A stretch of 10,087 bases of DNA from Hydnum rufescens UP504 (Eukaryota; Basidiomycota; Agaricomycetes; Cantharellales; Hydnaceae): the NCBI GenBank assembly GCA_014904985.1, contig MU129042.1:165011-175097 (forward strand), read 5' to 3'. The translations under genes and the position numbers were made by a program. The notes beneath the pieces were generated by a model. The model was not told the origin of the DNA and did no database searches. It saw nothing but the letters and a program-made list of their open reading frames with translations. Position 1 is the first letter of the stretch. The number at the start of each line of letters is the position of its first letter. Shown one piece after another: positions 1 through 8,289 of the stretch.

Positions 1-1147
1 GGGGGCCCTTTAAAATCTACCGATCCCCGAAAATGCATCTGGGTTTGTATTCAATTGCATTCTAGTATTTTAAACTCAGCGACGAAAACGTACGAAGATT
101 ATCTTGGGATTGATAACTCTTCTAAAATCTTCTTGGACGGTCAGCCGACGATCTTAACACGCGTGACTTCGAGAAAACAAAACAAAGCCGGCATTTCATA
201 TTTAGGAGACTGAACTATTCCCTTCCACCTTCGTTTCTCTCCAATTGGGTGAACAAGCCAGGATATTCCAGTGCAGAACAATCTTTGGCAACCGTTAACT
301 TATGGTCAATTGGAACCCAAAGGCCAGCGAATTAAAAACATTCATGTCATCGTTTTCAATATGAAAACTTTGAATACAATCGACTCATCCGTGGAAGGAC
401 TTGCTTTCTTACGAAGGGTGTTCAGGCCATAATGTAAAATTCTCGTCGGTTATGTCGTAACGTCCTGTTCAAGTCGGAGGAATTTTCCCTTCCCCCAAAC
501 TTCTTTATCACGTCGGACCACATGCCAGGAAGGATATGGATCCTAGCCAGCCCGGTTTTATGCTAAACTCAGCAGATTGAAGTACGCACCACCGAAATTT
601 AGATAACTTACAATGTGCAAGATGGTGCGATTGCGAATCGACCAAATCATACCGAGTGGGGCTGCCTAATCCATGTCCGACCCCCCGAAAAACGTCCGTT
701 CCATTCAAAGGACAATACAGCGAGGCGTCGAAAATGAAACTTTACTTTGTGGACCGCCCCGCCACAACTAAAAGCCTACACGAAATTCCTCTTCCGAAGG
801 GGGAAGCTCAACTTTGAAAAAAAGCTAGCCCTTCCAACGTCGATGGCCAAAAAGATTGTTGATTCGAGGCTTTAAGAAGTCGCCCGGGCAATCCGTGAAA
901 GCCCTGTTACCGAAGTCTATTTATCTCCGCGATTGTGTCAAGAGATAAAGCAAATTGAGCCTTCGATTTCCACACAAGGGTTATTCAAGATGGTCATTTA
1001 CATTCCTAATGTCACAGAGCATACTAAACAAGACATTTAAGAAATGTTCCGCCACAAAACAAGGACCCTGCCCACAAAAAATCCATCTATAGAAGTTACC
1101 ACCGGTTGAGGACCTTGATTTCCAAAAATCCTTGGAGGCGGGAATAC
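1..1147 (+). mobile_element. Heavily decayed Ty3/Gypsy gag-protease copy, left arm of inverted repeat
   Basis: The plus strand carries a broken copy of the same protease-plus-downstream region found intact on the minus strand at 2850-3926. Matching blocks run colinearly: 2-28 pairs with 3903-3926, 157-173 with 3763-3779, 362-481 with 3481-3600, 498-518 with 3445-3465 (21 identical bases), 1081-1103 with 2895-2919. Short peptides such as LPPNFFITSDHMPGR (487-531 region) echo the protease C-terminal part LPHNFFITSDNIGQ of the other copy. Many frameshifts and TAA/TAG/TGA stops make it non-coding. It starts beyond the left window edge. No reverse transcriptase follows, because similarity fades at about 1147, where the opposing copy begins. 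It is an older or faster-decaying relic than its partner. Confidence 0.85.
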
Positions 1148-1340
1148 TTCGAATCTGCGCGATTGGGCAGGAACTCGGGTCTAGTAAGCGACAATTCAAG
1201 CTTCCAATCATTTAAGGTGGGCTTCTCCCTATGCAGAATCTGCGCCGTGACCTTGCTCTTGACTTCGAGGAACTCCACAGGTATGTGAACCGAGGTATCG
1301 CTCAACAAATTCAAGAACTTGACATTGGAATCTCTTGTAC

Positions 1341-1424
1341 GAGGTAAGTGTGGCTTCATCCAGTTCATTTTTCGAGTCTTGACATGATTCTTTGACAGAA
1401 TCAACAGCTTAGCACATTCCGGAA
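1341..1424. repeat. Degenerate direct repeat, copy 1
   Basis: Matches 2045-2120 in the same orientation: both begin with GGTAAGTG, share a TTGAYATGAT block and end with ACAGCTTARCRYRTTCCG. On the minus strand the encoded peptides also resemble each other. Weaker relatives starting with GGTRAGT lie at 1553, 1841 and 2519. Confidence 0.5.
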
Positions 1425-2044
1425 CTTGTGCTGTCAACATAGCAATCTCGTTTCTATTGCCTGGGCGCGAAATGCTCAAGTTCGATGTTCTCGGATCACT
1501 TGGGCATTGTGGAATTGGATAGCCATCTCGGGCGGTAGCGTCTTTAGTAAAAGGTGAGTGCATCGTCAAGTAGTTTGTCTCTGCGAGTTGACTGAGATGC
1601 TTAACCAGGTTCATCGGCTCTGCGAGTTGCGGATCAGAAGTCGATCTCTCTTTTACATCAGCACGCCTATTGTGATAGAAGGAACTTCTCGCCATTGGGT
1701 CGGGTGCCTTGGACTTCTCAAAATCGTTGTAGTTCTCCCGCGAGTGGCGACTCGACATCAAGTGTATGCCATTGAGGATGTGCTCGGGTTCTTGGTGTAC
1801 TGACAAAGCCAGGGTTATTGCCCCTACTTCTTCAGCTGTAGGTGAGTTGGCCGGATCGGAAATTGTGATTTCTTCAACACGAGAATGGATACTTGACACC
1901 AATTCTGCGCTATCGCAGACAGGCACGGATTTGGTACATGCCAACTTATTGAATAATTCCAGAAATACGTCAATGAAGGTTGCCCTCATTCTCAGGTATG
2001 CGGACAAAATCGGGTACTCGTATTCGGTGGCAGGTTCATTATTA

Positions 2045-2120
2045 GAAGGTAAGTGGGCAGTCGCTATATGCAGCTTGCCAGTTTTGATATGATCCCCCAA
2101 CAGCTTAACGTGTTCCGAGT
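2045..2120. repeat. Degenerate direct repeat, copy 2
   Basis: Partner of 1341-1424, about 700 bp away. It differs by substitutions and one gap of about nine bases. Confidence 0.5.
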
Positions 2121-2849
2121 ATCGTGTCATTGATTTTTCAAGGTTCCCGAGTCCATTGCGCGAAGGGGAACTCTTTGACATTTCTACTTTGTTCGCGCAT
2201 CGTGAAATCAAAGATTTGTGTTCTGTGTAGGGTCCCTCGATCGAAAGTGAATGTATTGTCCCAGGATTTGTCTCTTCGGTTCATTTGAAAATATCGTTGT
2301 GTTTATCGGGCAGACGGAGGCTTTTCGATGTCAATGTCATTGCTTTCCTTAGCCGTCGCGTATCCGTTGGTTCGCTGGAGGGCAAGCAGCAGCACCTGCT
2401 TAGATCCTTCAACTTATGTCTCCCGGCATCCAATCAACGCAGAATTCCTTGATCATGTTCGGACTCATACAAGCTAAGGTTTTGCGATCGACGGCATTCC
2501 ACCAGGTTACAGTTAAAGGTAAGTTTGTCGGGCTTCAATCCTCCTTCTGCGGACATGCTAATTTCGACCTTGTTAGACACGCTTTGATCGTCCTCGAGTC
2601 CCGAGGTGAAGTTCTGTTTAAACTTTGAGGTATCCGCGTTACTGGTCCTTCGGCATCTTTTCGACCTCCAAGGCAACAAATTGAGTATCCTGGACATGAA
2701 ATTCTCTCCTTTCGAGAACTGCGATGAGTCAATCTCTGTATCTGGATCCTTATAGGTACAACTCGATAGTCTGCACTCGTCCGTAAGCTCATCAGGTTTG
2801 CCACGTTCGACATTCTCGGATCTCGTGGAATTGATAGGCATCAAAGGAA

Positions 2850-3926
2850 ACGATCCCAGCTTCAAAGGATTGGAAATCAAAGGTCTGCAACCCGGGTGGT
2901 AACTTGCTATAGAATGGATTCTTCTGTGGGCAGGCGTCTTGTTGTGCAAGACAATTCTTATAGTCTCGTCAGTATGCTCTGTGACATTAGGGAATGTATG
3001 ACCATCTTGAATAGACCCTTGTGTGAATCGAAGGCTCAATTTGCTCTCTTGAATGACATCGCAGAGATAATAAGCTCGGTACAGGGCTTCGCGGATTGCG
3101 GGCAACTCTAAAGCTCGAATCAACAATCCTTTGGCATCGACGTGAGGCCTCAGCTTTTTCAAGTTGAGCTCCCCCTCAGGAAGGAATTCAGGTGTGCTTT
3201 TCAGTGTGGCGGTGTCAATCAAAGTAGAAGGTTCATTTTCGACGCCTCGCTGTATTGTCTTGATGGAACGGACATTTCGGGGTGCAGACATGATAGGCAA
3301 AGTCACTCATACGGATTGTCCAGAGTCGCAATCACCATCTTGCCACAATTGTAAGTTCATTCCAATTCCATGTGCATATTCAATTCTTGCTGAGTATGAA
3401 TATAACCAGGGCTGGCCTAGGATCACATCCTTCTGGCCAATGTTGTCCGACGTGATAAAGAAGTTGTGGGGGAGGGGAATTCCTCCAACGTGAACTGGAA
3501 CGTTACGACATAATCCAACAAGATTAACGTTATGGCCCGAAACACCTCGCAAAAGCCAGTCCTCTGCGGACAAGTCGATTGGTAATTCAAGTTTCGTTTG
3601 GAGCGATTGGACCATGATGTTCAATTCGCTACCATTGTCAATGAGCATAGTACACGGGTGGCCAAAGATTGTGCCCTGGATTCTGGCTGTCACCATTGCA
3701 AGGAAAGACGGGTAAAGGGAATAGTTGGTTTCCCTAATATTGAACTGCGGCTTGTGTTCATCCTCGAAGTCACACGTGTAGAATTTGTCGGCTTGACCAT
3801 CAGAATTGAATTTAGAAAGAGTATCATCCACAAGACTATCTTCGTCACTGGTTTCGTTGTCTGAGTCAACTAGAAGTGCATTGACACCAAGATCACCTTT
3901 CAGGGATCGATAGATTAAAGGGCGCC
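2850..3926 (-). repeat. Right arm of the large imperfect inverted repeat
   Basis: This stretch is the reverse-complement partner of 1-1147. It covers the C-terminal half of the protease and about 150 codons after it. The arms are separated by about 1.7 kb. Indels drift the pairing by tens of bases across the arm, so the arms come from two separately diverged element copies and not from a recent local inversion. Confidence 0.85.
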
Positions 3927-4380
3927 TCGGAGGTCGCGTCTTCATTTCCAAGGGATTGATTCCATGTTCGGCTGAGCTAATCGAAAGCTCGACGCTCTTC
4001 ATGTGCTTGGCCTCGAGACTAACAGGGACTCGCTGCGTCTTTGTAGCAATTTGTATTCTCTTGCCTAACTCGAAGGAAGATCCGAGGATATCGCCAAGTC
4101 TAACAGGGATTTCCTGGCTCATAAGAGACATGAATAGGGCCTCGACATTCACACTCTCTTGAAGTTCACTGGCGAAATGATAGGCTGGGGAAGCTCTCGT
4201 CTTGGGTTGACCATTCTTGTCACGGATGATCACATTGTCTAACGTAGCTTTGGCTTTGTCCCTAGGTGTTGCAGGTTGTGTCTCTGTAACGGCTGGCCTG
4301 TGGACTTGTGGGCGATCTGCCGTACCATCCCGCATTTCGACGTCTTCGTTAGGCAGGACAGCAGTGGAAGGCTCAAGGGG
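3307..4380 (-). pseudogene. Gypsy aspartic protease and linker
   Basis: The protease would cut the Gag-Pol precursor during particle maturation. The first half is a linker containing ASPAYHFASELQESVNVEAL and a block resembling the segment found before the protease in mushroom Gypsy elements. The protease follows: a hydrophobic strand, the active-site tetrapeptide DNGS at 3628-3639 (Asn in place of the usual Thr, a substitution I recall from other fungal Gypsy proteases), the flap region, and the closing motif VILGQPWL at 3403-3426. The frame is open until a TGA at 3307-3309 and then continues in register. The decayed plus-strand copy has CGA at the aligned position (653-655), so this stop is probably a CpG transition. 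The frameshift that joins this part to the zinc-knuckle frame lies upstream. Confidence 0.85.
3628..3639 (-). other. Aspartic protease active-site motif DNGS
   Basis: The catalytic aspartate sits in LIDNGSELNIM, followed about 67 residues later by VILGQPWL. Spacing and flanking hydrophobic residues match retropepsin-type proteases. The catalytic Asp is intact. Confidence 0.85.
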
Positions 4381-5189
4381 CGAGTTTCTCGCTTCAGAAT
4401 AGTAGGAGGCTCATTCACAATACTCTTTGGCTCTTGTTTGCTAACGGGGTGTTGAGGCAGCTCAATATATGCGCATTTAGGACATTCCATCTTCTTTGGC
4501 CTCGGCTCTTCCTTGTCATCGGACCGGGGTCGCTTCTGGCCACGTATCTGCTCATGACTAGCAGGAAAGACTTCATAGTCATGCTCTCCAAAGGTAGCGA
4601 ACTCTTGATTCAAGAGATTGAAGTTGCGTGAGTGTTCCATCTCAATGTTAGAAGCATTGACAAGTTGATCTCGTAGGACTCGTGCGACTCTGCCATTATT
4701 GATGTCGCCTTGCAGAAGATCAGATCCATTGGCCTGTATGAGTCGGCCTTCACTTGACCACCTCAAGACTTTCTTTGCGACAAAGGCTTTCGTTTCAGGG
4801 CAATCCTTGAGTAAGTGACCTTGTTCTCCACACATAAAGCATGTAATTGATGAAGTAGAAAGGTTTACAGGACGTGTTCCAACTGTATCATCTTGCAAAT
4901 GGCCTAGCGCGATGGTCAAACATCCGATCTTTTCAGCAAGATCGTCGATATTTGATTTGACAAGATTGCGAGTGTCCTGGGGCTTCAACTCTGGGGCAAT
5001 GATTGTAGGTTTGTCTTTGCTAGACTTGGCCTCGTGTTTAACCCGGTGTCTCTTGAATCCAGCATGTCTCGCATCTTGATCGGTATTGGAATCGATTGAA
5101 GAAGACTCATCTGAGTCAGAGGAGTCCATTGTGGCCTCGTTGCCATGGAGTCCGTATTGTCCGTTGTCATCCGAGACTCGATACAAGTC
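4381..5189 (-). pseudogene. Nucleocapsid / Gag C-terminal region with CCHC zinc knuckle
   Basis: In frame with the Gag core, beyond the TGA at 5190-5192. It opens with an acidic serine-rich linker (DSSDSDESSSIDSNTDQD). A retroviral-type zinc knuckle, CFMCGEQGHLLKDC, fits C-x2-C-x4-H-x4-C and would bind element RNA. After it comes a 'W.SEGRL..ANG' block, common after the knuckle in fungal Gypsy proteins, and a basic stretch QKRPRSDDKEEPRPKK that could act as a nuclear-localisation or RNA-binding patch. A second CPKC pair follows. The frame stays open to a TAG at 4239-4241. The likely true product changes frame near 4335-4410, because the next frame reads PLEPSTAVLPNEDVEMRDGT directly upstream of the protease. 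Confidence 0.8.
4800..4841 (-). other. CCHC zinc-knuckle motif
   Basis: Fourteen codons fit C-x2-C-x4-H-x4-C with glycines at the usual positions (CGEQGH). All four metal ligands are intact, despite stops elsewhere in the gene. Confidence 0.92.
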
Positions 5190-5753
5190 TCACTTGAGGC
5201 GTAACTTGACAGTTTGAATCACCTCTGGCATAGGTGGGGGACAGGTAAGATCAGTCCAGAGCTTTGAATTCTTGAGGACAGTTGCAATCTCCTCGCGAAA
5301 GGAGGGTGGCTTGATGCCTCGCCAAAAGTAGTCATGCTTATCCAATTGAGATAAGGCTTTGTGATCGTCCAGGGACTTTGTGATAACCATGAACTCGCGA
5401 ATGTAGTTGTCAAACTTGGCAACGGACAAGAGTTTTCGGTCCTTGCGAGCGAGCTTGATAAGGTGATCGACCTTGTAATAAGGCTTTTCCTCTTCTGAGG
5501 GATAAAATTCAAGTAATCGGGCTTTAAAGGAGTCCCAATCATCTCCATAGTACTCATCTAGCGACTCAATGAATTGTTCGGATTTTGTATTGCAATAACG
5601 AGTGATTTGTTGTATGGTTTGAATTGAATTGAGGCCAGCTGTTGTGGCGCAGAACTTGTATTCTGCCAGGAAGTGTAGGATTCATTTTCCATGGAACTGG
5701 GGAGCGTCTTTGGATCATGGTCCAGGCATGCGAACATGTGTCACGGTGGACAT
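5190..5753 (-). pseudogene. gag: Gag capsid-like region of the Gypsy element
   Basis: Gag forms the retrotransposon particle in the cytoplasm. The likely start is the ATG at 5751-5753, which has an A at -3 and opens MSTVTHVRMPGP. It is followed after a TGA by SKDAPQFHGK and after another TGA by ILHFLAEYKFCATTAG, a layout typical of basidiomycete Gypsy Gag N-termini (a short proline-bearing leader, then a 'DAP.F.GK...FL' block). Downstream comes a helical Gag core with EQFIESLDEYYGDDWDSFKA, LLEFYPSEEEKPYYKVDHL and DKHDYFWRGIKPPSFREEI, in the positions where Gypsy capsids carry their tryptophan and 'YFWxGI.P..R' motifs. It ends LRLK then TGA (5190-5192), and the same frame continues into the zinc-knuckle part. 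Stops at 5715, 5682 and 5190 make it a pseudogene. The stretch upstream to 5903 is also open in this frame, so an earlier start is possible. Confidence 0.75.
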
Positions 5754-6130
5754 GTTTGTGTTTGTGTGCACCAAGTAAGGGATTCGAATTGAAGGTTGTG
5801 GCCCCTGTAAGGACCACCAGATTTGTAAGCGGGAAACGAAGGGGGAATCCAGCCACAGTCCACAATATGGAATCAAGAATGAAAAGAAGGGACCACGGGA
5901 TCAATCCGAATGTTGAGGCTCGAAGGAATGAAGGTCTTTGGTGATAGAAATCTAATGCTGTAAGCAACACCTGCCCAAGCAATAGAATAAAGAATGAATA
6001 TGGGTCACAAAACCACACCCTAAGGCTCTCCTCTTGAGGCCCTAGACAAAGTGTAGTAGTCTTAGTGGAATTCACCCAAGGAACCAGCGGCAATACATCA
6101 GTGCCTCAAAACTGGGGAGGGGGAAAACTG
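5754..6130 (-). other. Leader / upstream region of the minus-strand Gypsy element
   Basis: Directly upstream of the Gag start. In the Gag frame it is open back to a TGA at 5901-5903, with a tryptophan- and proline-containing stretch that could be an N-terminal extension or an untranslated leader. A pyrimidine-rich run ending in CAG lies near 5968. No TATA box, primer-binding site or LTR end could be identified. A long minus-strand frame here (5566-6093) is hydrophobic and overlaps gag, and I do not consider it a gene. Confidence 0.35.
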
Positions 6131-6471
6131 TAGAAATTCACATCTCCTGCACTTAATATACATCACAGAAAAATGCTATGGTAACCGGCAGAAAGGTGGG
6201 GTTAAGGCGAAAATGATGAAAAAGAAATCAAGTCAAAAGCTTCAAAACTGAAGGAGATATTACAAAATCAAGTCAGAATAGGGGAATATGGCTTAACCAA
6301 GCTATTCCTCCTCTCCTACTGCACAGAATCCCTTGGGGAATGGTGGAACTGGTCGTCCTAGATGTACTCTTCGTCGGATATAAGAGGGGCAGAGAATAAT
6401 TGCCATTAATAATCAAAAAAAGCGGAGGCAATAATGGAATGAGACATGGAGGAGTTGAATTGTAGAGAGCC

Positions 6472-6745
6472 GAGTTTTAATCCGCTCGTTTTGCCCTTGG
6501 TACCATTGGATGCGGACTGTCGACAGCTTTCTAGTAGTACTTGTCCCGAGCGAATTGGATCAAAACTGACTGAGAAAATCGAAAAATACTGAAGGGATAT
6601 ATGAAACACATAGTAAAATCGACCTGGAAGGTGTAGTTTTGATTCGTTCGGCTTGTGTTTGGTATCGTATGAAAGGTGTGAATCGTAGCTTTCTGGGCGC
6701 TATCTTTCCGAGTCGATCCGATCAAAATTGAGGGAGATATTCCAC
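6472..6745. repeat. Degenerate tandem repeat, 162-bp period
   Basis: Two units begin at 6472 and 6634. They keep the same 162-base offset at several anchor points: AGTTTTRATYCGYTCG at the start, TTGGTAYC, AGCTTTCT, and GATCAAAAYTGA near the end (6558 and 6720). Two weaker units appear to lie upstream, with a CAAAACTGAAGGAGATATT anchor at 6244 and a CCCTTGG...CTAGATGTACT block at 6331-6370. The whole array may therefore span about 6140-6745. It carries no open reading frame of note. Confidence 0.6.
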
Positions 6746-7396
6746 GTTTACTCCTTGAGAGCACCGCATTAGCCCCTATTTGTCATGTGACAAGTCCGCG
6801 AGTCGGAATCAAGGCCCGGGTGTGTAATCCATTGTGTTACATAATCACAATTCGTTAGAGTCGCCCTTGAGGCAACAGGAAGCATGTATCAGAAGTGGAG
6901 ACTGATTGAAGGTCAAACAAAGCAAGCAAGTTGAATTGCTATTGCCACATTGAGGTGTGGCATGGAAAGGTGGAATTTAGGGTGGCCTGTTGAAGTGCCG
7001 TGGATACATAATAAATTGGCTTGTGCGCAAACAAAGGAATGGCGCAGATTCGTGGGTATTAGATGTATGGGATTCAGGCTTGTTCTCAAATGAATGACGG
7101 TGTGGAATTGACGTCCGGATTGACATAGAAAATGGTTCATTTATTTGAAAAATCGTCCTCGGATGGGTTTGCACGTAGTAGGGATTTTGTCAGGGCCACG
7201 CTGTGATGAGAGCACCAAACAATATAGACACGGATAAGTCCAACTAGGTCCGGCATAAGTCCGGCTCAGTCCGAAGGAATCGGGCAGGCTGAGATAAGAG
7301 GAGCGGAGGAGAACAGAGGAGAGTCCAGCAGCCCGGAAGGGTCTAGGCAGAGGTGAGTACGACGGTCCTTAAGCTCGAGGAGTCACAGGCTTATAA
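6746..7396. other. No gene recognised
   Basis: Mixed-composition DNA with many stops in every frame and no coding signature. The only local structures noted are a 7-bp perfect inverted repeat (6943-6949 with 6956-6962, loop of six) and a short run of related AGTCCGG/AAGTCC words at 7236-7281. A purine-rich stretch at 7293-7332 precedes the next reading frame. It may be remnants of transposon non-coding DNA. Confidence 0.4.
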
Positions 7397-7411
7397 CGTC
7401 TTCGGAAGGAT

Positions 7412-8038
7412 ATGATGATGATGAGGGGGAAGGATGGAGTTGCTAAAGATGCATATATCCCGCCTGAAATCACGAACTCAGTGTACAAGTTGGACGTGGA
7501 CGAGGACATTTGGCTGGCTCAAAGTACAGAGGGGTTGGCTCAGTTTCCAGGTGGGGTAGTGCCAGCATGGCTCTCGGATGCTTCTGTCAGGGTTGGGATT
7601 AGGGCGGCACAGGAGGTTGTGAATTGCAAGGAAGAGCTGAAGCGCTGTGCAGCTGAGCACTCAAACCTTCGCCAATGGGTGGAGACAGAGTACCTTGCCA
7701 CGCAATTTGTCTTGAATCATTCTGCTGATGTGTGTATCCAACATTTTGCACTTCAGAGACTTCACTGGTTCTTCGACATTGTCTCCATGTGGCAGAAGGA
7801 TCTAGATGGTGTCCCATTCGAGGGTAGTGGTGGTAGCATTTCCACATTCCTTCCTGAGATACCTCCTCCAATTCCTGGTATGGATACTTGGGATCATGCC
7901 AAGGATGAAGAAGGGTGTGGCAGAAGTGATGCCAGTGAGTGTGATATTGAGAGTGACATTGGGGCCGGGGGGAGTTCATTGTCAGATGAAGAGCAACTAG
8001 ATGTTAGTTTTGATGTAGATATAATGTCTAAGTCATGA
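7412..8038 (+). CDS. Protein resembling the C-terminal part of KDZ/CxC-associated basidiomycete proteins
   Basis: An uninterrupted 208-codon frame ends in TGA at 8036-8038. An in-frame TAA at 7394-7396 lies 15 bases upstream of the run of four ATG codons, so the frame cannot extend further without splicing. The middle, with VYKLDVDEDIW, then VPAWLSDASVRVGIRAAQEV and a 'CKEELKRC..E...LRQWVETEY' helix ending in a tryptophan-containing segment HWFFDIVSMWQKDL, matches my memory of the region after the KDZ transposase domain in many mushroom proteins ('PxWLADxSVRxGIxAxLxLxRCxEE...LxxWFxEEW'). The tail is acidic (SDASECDIESDIGAGG, SLSDEEQLDVSFDVD). Those proteins usually exceed 700 residues, so this is probably a 3' fragment or terminal exon of a DNA transposon gene. 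It contains no catalytic residues that I recognise. The absence of stops suggests recent arrival or selection. Confidence 0.5.
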   Translation: MMMMRGKDGVAKDAYIPPEITNSVYKLDVDEDIWLAQSTEGLAQFPGGVVPAWLSDASVRVGIRAAQEVVNCKEELKRCAAEHSNLRQWVETEYLATQFVLNHSADVCIQHFALQRLHWFFDIVSMWQKDLDGVPFEGSGGSISTFLPEIPPPIPGMDTWDHAKDEEGCGRSDASECDIESDIGAGGSSLSDEEQLDVSFDVDIMSKS

Positions 8039-8066
8039 AACTCTCAAATTCTCTAAGTTATTTTAT

Positions 8067-8084
8067 GGGCAAGTTTCGGGCAAC
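8067..8084. repeat. Inverted copy of the 10-bp minisatellite unit
   Basis: TTTCGGGCAA at 8074-8083 is the exact reverse complement of TTGCCCGAAA, the unit repeated at 8191-8220. A second GGGCAA lies at 8067-8072. Folding back on the array would give a stem with a loop of roughly 110-130 bases. It lies 29 bp after the stop of the 208-codon gene. Confidence 0.6.
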
Positions 8085-8150
8085 AGTAGACCAGCAATAC
8101 AGTAGTAGGTGTACCTCTAAGTAATCCAAATGGCCCAAAAAAGACCAGAA

Positions 8151-8220
8151 GTTGCCCAAAATTGCCTGAAATTGCCTGAAATTGCCTGAAATTGCCCGAA
8201 ATTGCCCGAAATTGCCCGAA
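8151..8220. repeat. 10-bp minisatellite, seven units
   Basis: Six exact 10-bp units fill 8161-8220: three ATTGCCTGAA followed by three ATTGCCCGAA. A diverged unit, GTTGCCCAAA, precedes them at 8151-8160. The two classes differ only by C/T at a CpG. It is non-coding, between the KDZ-like gene and the Gypsy pol remnant, where the subterminal repeats of a DNA transposon might be expected. Confidence 0.9.
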
Positions 8221-8289
8221 ATAAGTGGACCCCTCTTATTCAAAACACACCTTCTGGCCATACAATGGCCGAAAGCCATAGGCCACCTA

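Larger units (their letters stand above)
1150..3306 (-). pseudogene. Unrecognised post-protease region of the Gypsy element
   Basis: About 720 codons in the same frame as the protease, interrupted by TGA at 2434-2436 and 2281-2283 only. I do not recognise a domain. In autonomous fungal Gypsy elements a linker of variable length follows the protease and leads to reverse transcriptase, but no reverse-transcriptase signature is seen before the frame runs into the inverted plus-strand copy at about 1150. The sequence is polar and charged, with serine, lysine and glutamate throughout. It contains related segments, for example EHVKLLGDHIKTGKLHIATAHLP and ECAKLL...KNHVKTRKMNWMKPHLP. The first 150 codons also occur in the plus-strand copy, so that part belonged to the element. 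The rest (1150-2850) is seen only once here and could be element sequence or an insertion. Confidence 0.55.
1150..5753 (-). mobile_element. Truncated Ty3/Gypsy-type element (gag, zinc knuckle, protease, unknown region)
   Basis: A nearly continuous coding track on the minus strand shows the retrotransposon order Gag core, CCHC nucleocapsid knuckle, aspartic protease, then about 700 codons of unrecognised sequence. Six in-frame stops interrupt it (5715-5717, 5682-5684, 5190-5192, 3307-3309, 2434-2436, 2281-2283). All six are TGA. One frame change lies near 4335-4410. Reverse transcriptase, RNase H and integrase motifs are absent, and no LTR or primer-binding site was recognised on either side. 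The downstream end is placed at about 1150, where sequence shared with the plus-strand copy starts. The coding track itself stays open to 1096 only by reading the reverse of that copy. The relic is non-autonomous as it stands. Confidence 0.8.

Noticed and set aside
1096..1149. Last codons of the minus-strand frame as a true C-terminus
   Set aside because: This stretch is the reverse of the plus-strand copy (matching 2850-2895), so the stop at 1096 is accidental.
1558..2092. Plus-strand reading frames at 1558-1803 and 1766-2092
   Set aside because: They are shadows of the longer minus-strand Gypsy coding track and show no protein-like features of their own.
2281..5717. TGA readthrough or a reassigned TGA codon, because all in-frame stops are TGA
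   Set aside because: Nuclear TGA reassignment is not expected in such fungi. The sibling copy has CGA at the one position that can be compared, and a frameshift also breaks the gene. CpG decay explains the pattern more simply.
5566..6093. 175-codon minus-strand frame rich in hydrophobic residues, possibly a membrane protein
   Set aside because: It overlaps the Gag start in another frame, starts without context and reads through non-coding leader.
6883..6898. tRNA primer-binding site (TGTATCAGAAGTGG resembles TGGTATCAGAGC)
   Set aside because: Several mismatches, and no LTR end next to it.
6913..7174. Minus-strand short frames at 6913-7140 and 6977-7174
   Set aside because: They overlap each other in different frames, and neither has a recognisable motif or a promoter.
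7188..7195. Second LTR start, since TGTCAGGG matches the 3' LTR start at 9652
   Set aside because: The following sequence does not resemble the LTR, and no polypurine tract precedes it. Eight bases alone are weak.
7353..7388. Intron GTGAGT...CACAG upstream of the KDZ-like frame
   Set aside because: Only 36 bases, shorter than usual for basidiomycete introns, and no coding sequence is recognisable before it.
8151..8220. CRISPR-like array
   Set aside because: The 10-bp units are contiguous without spacers, in a eukaryotic transposon setting.
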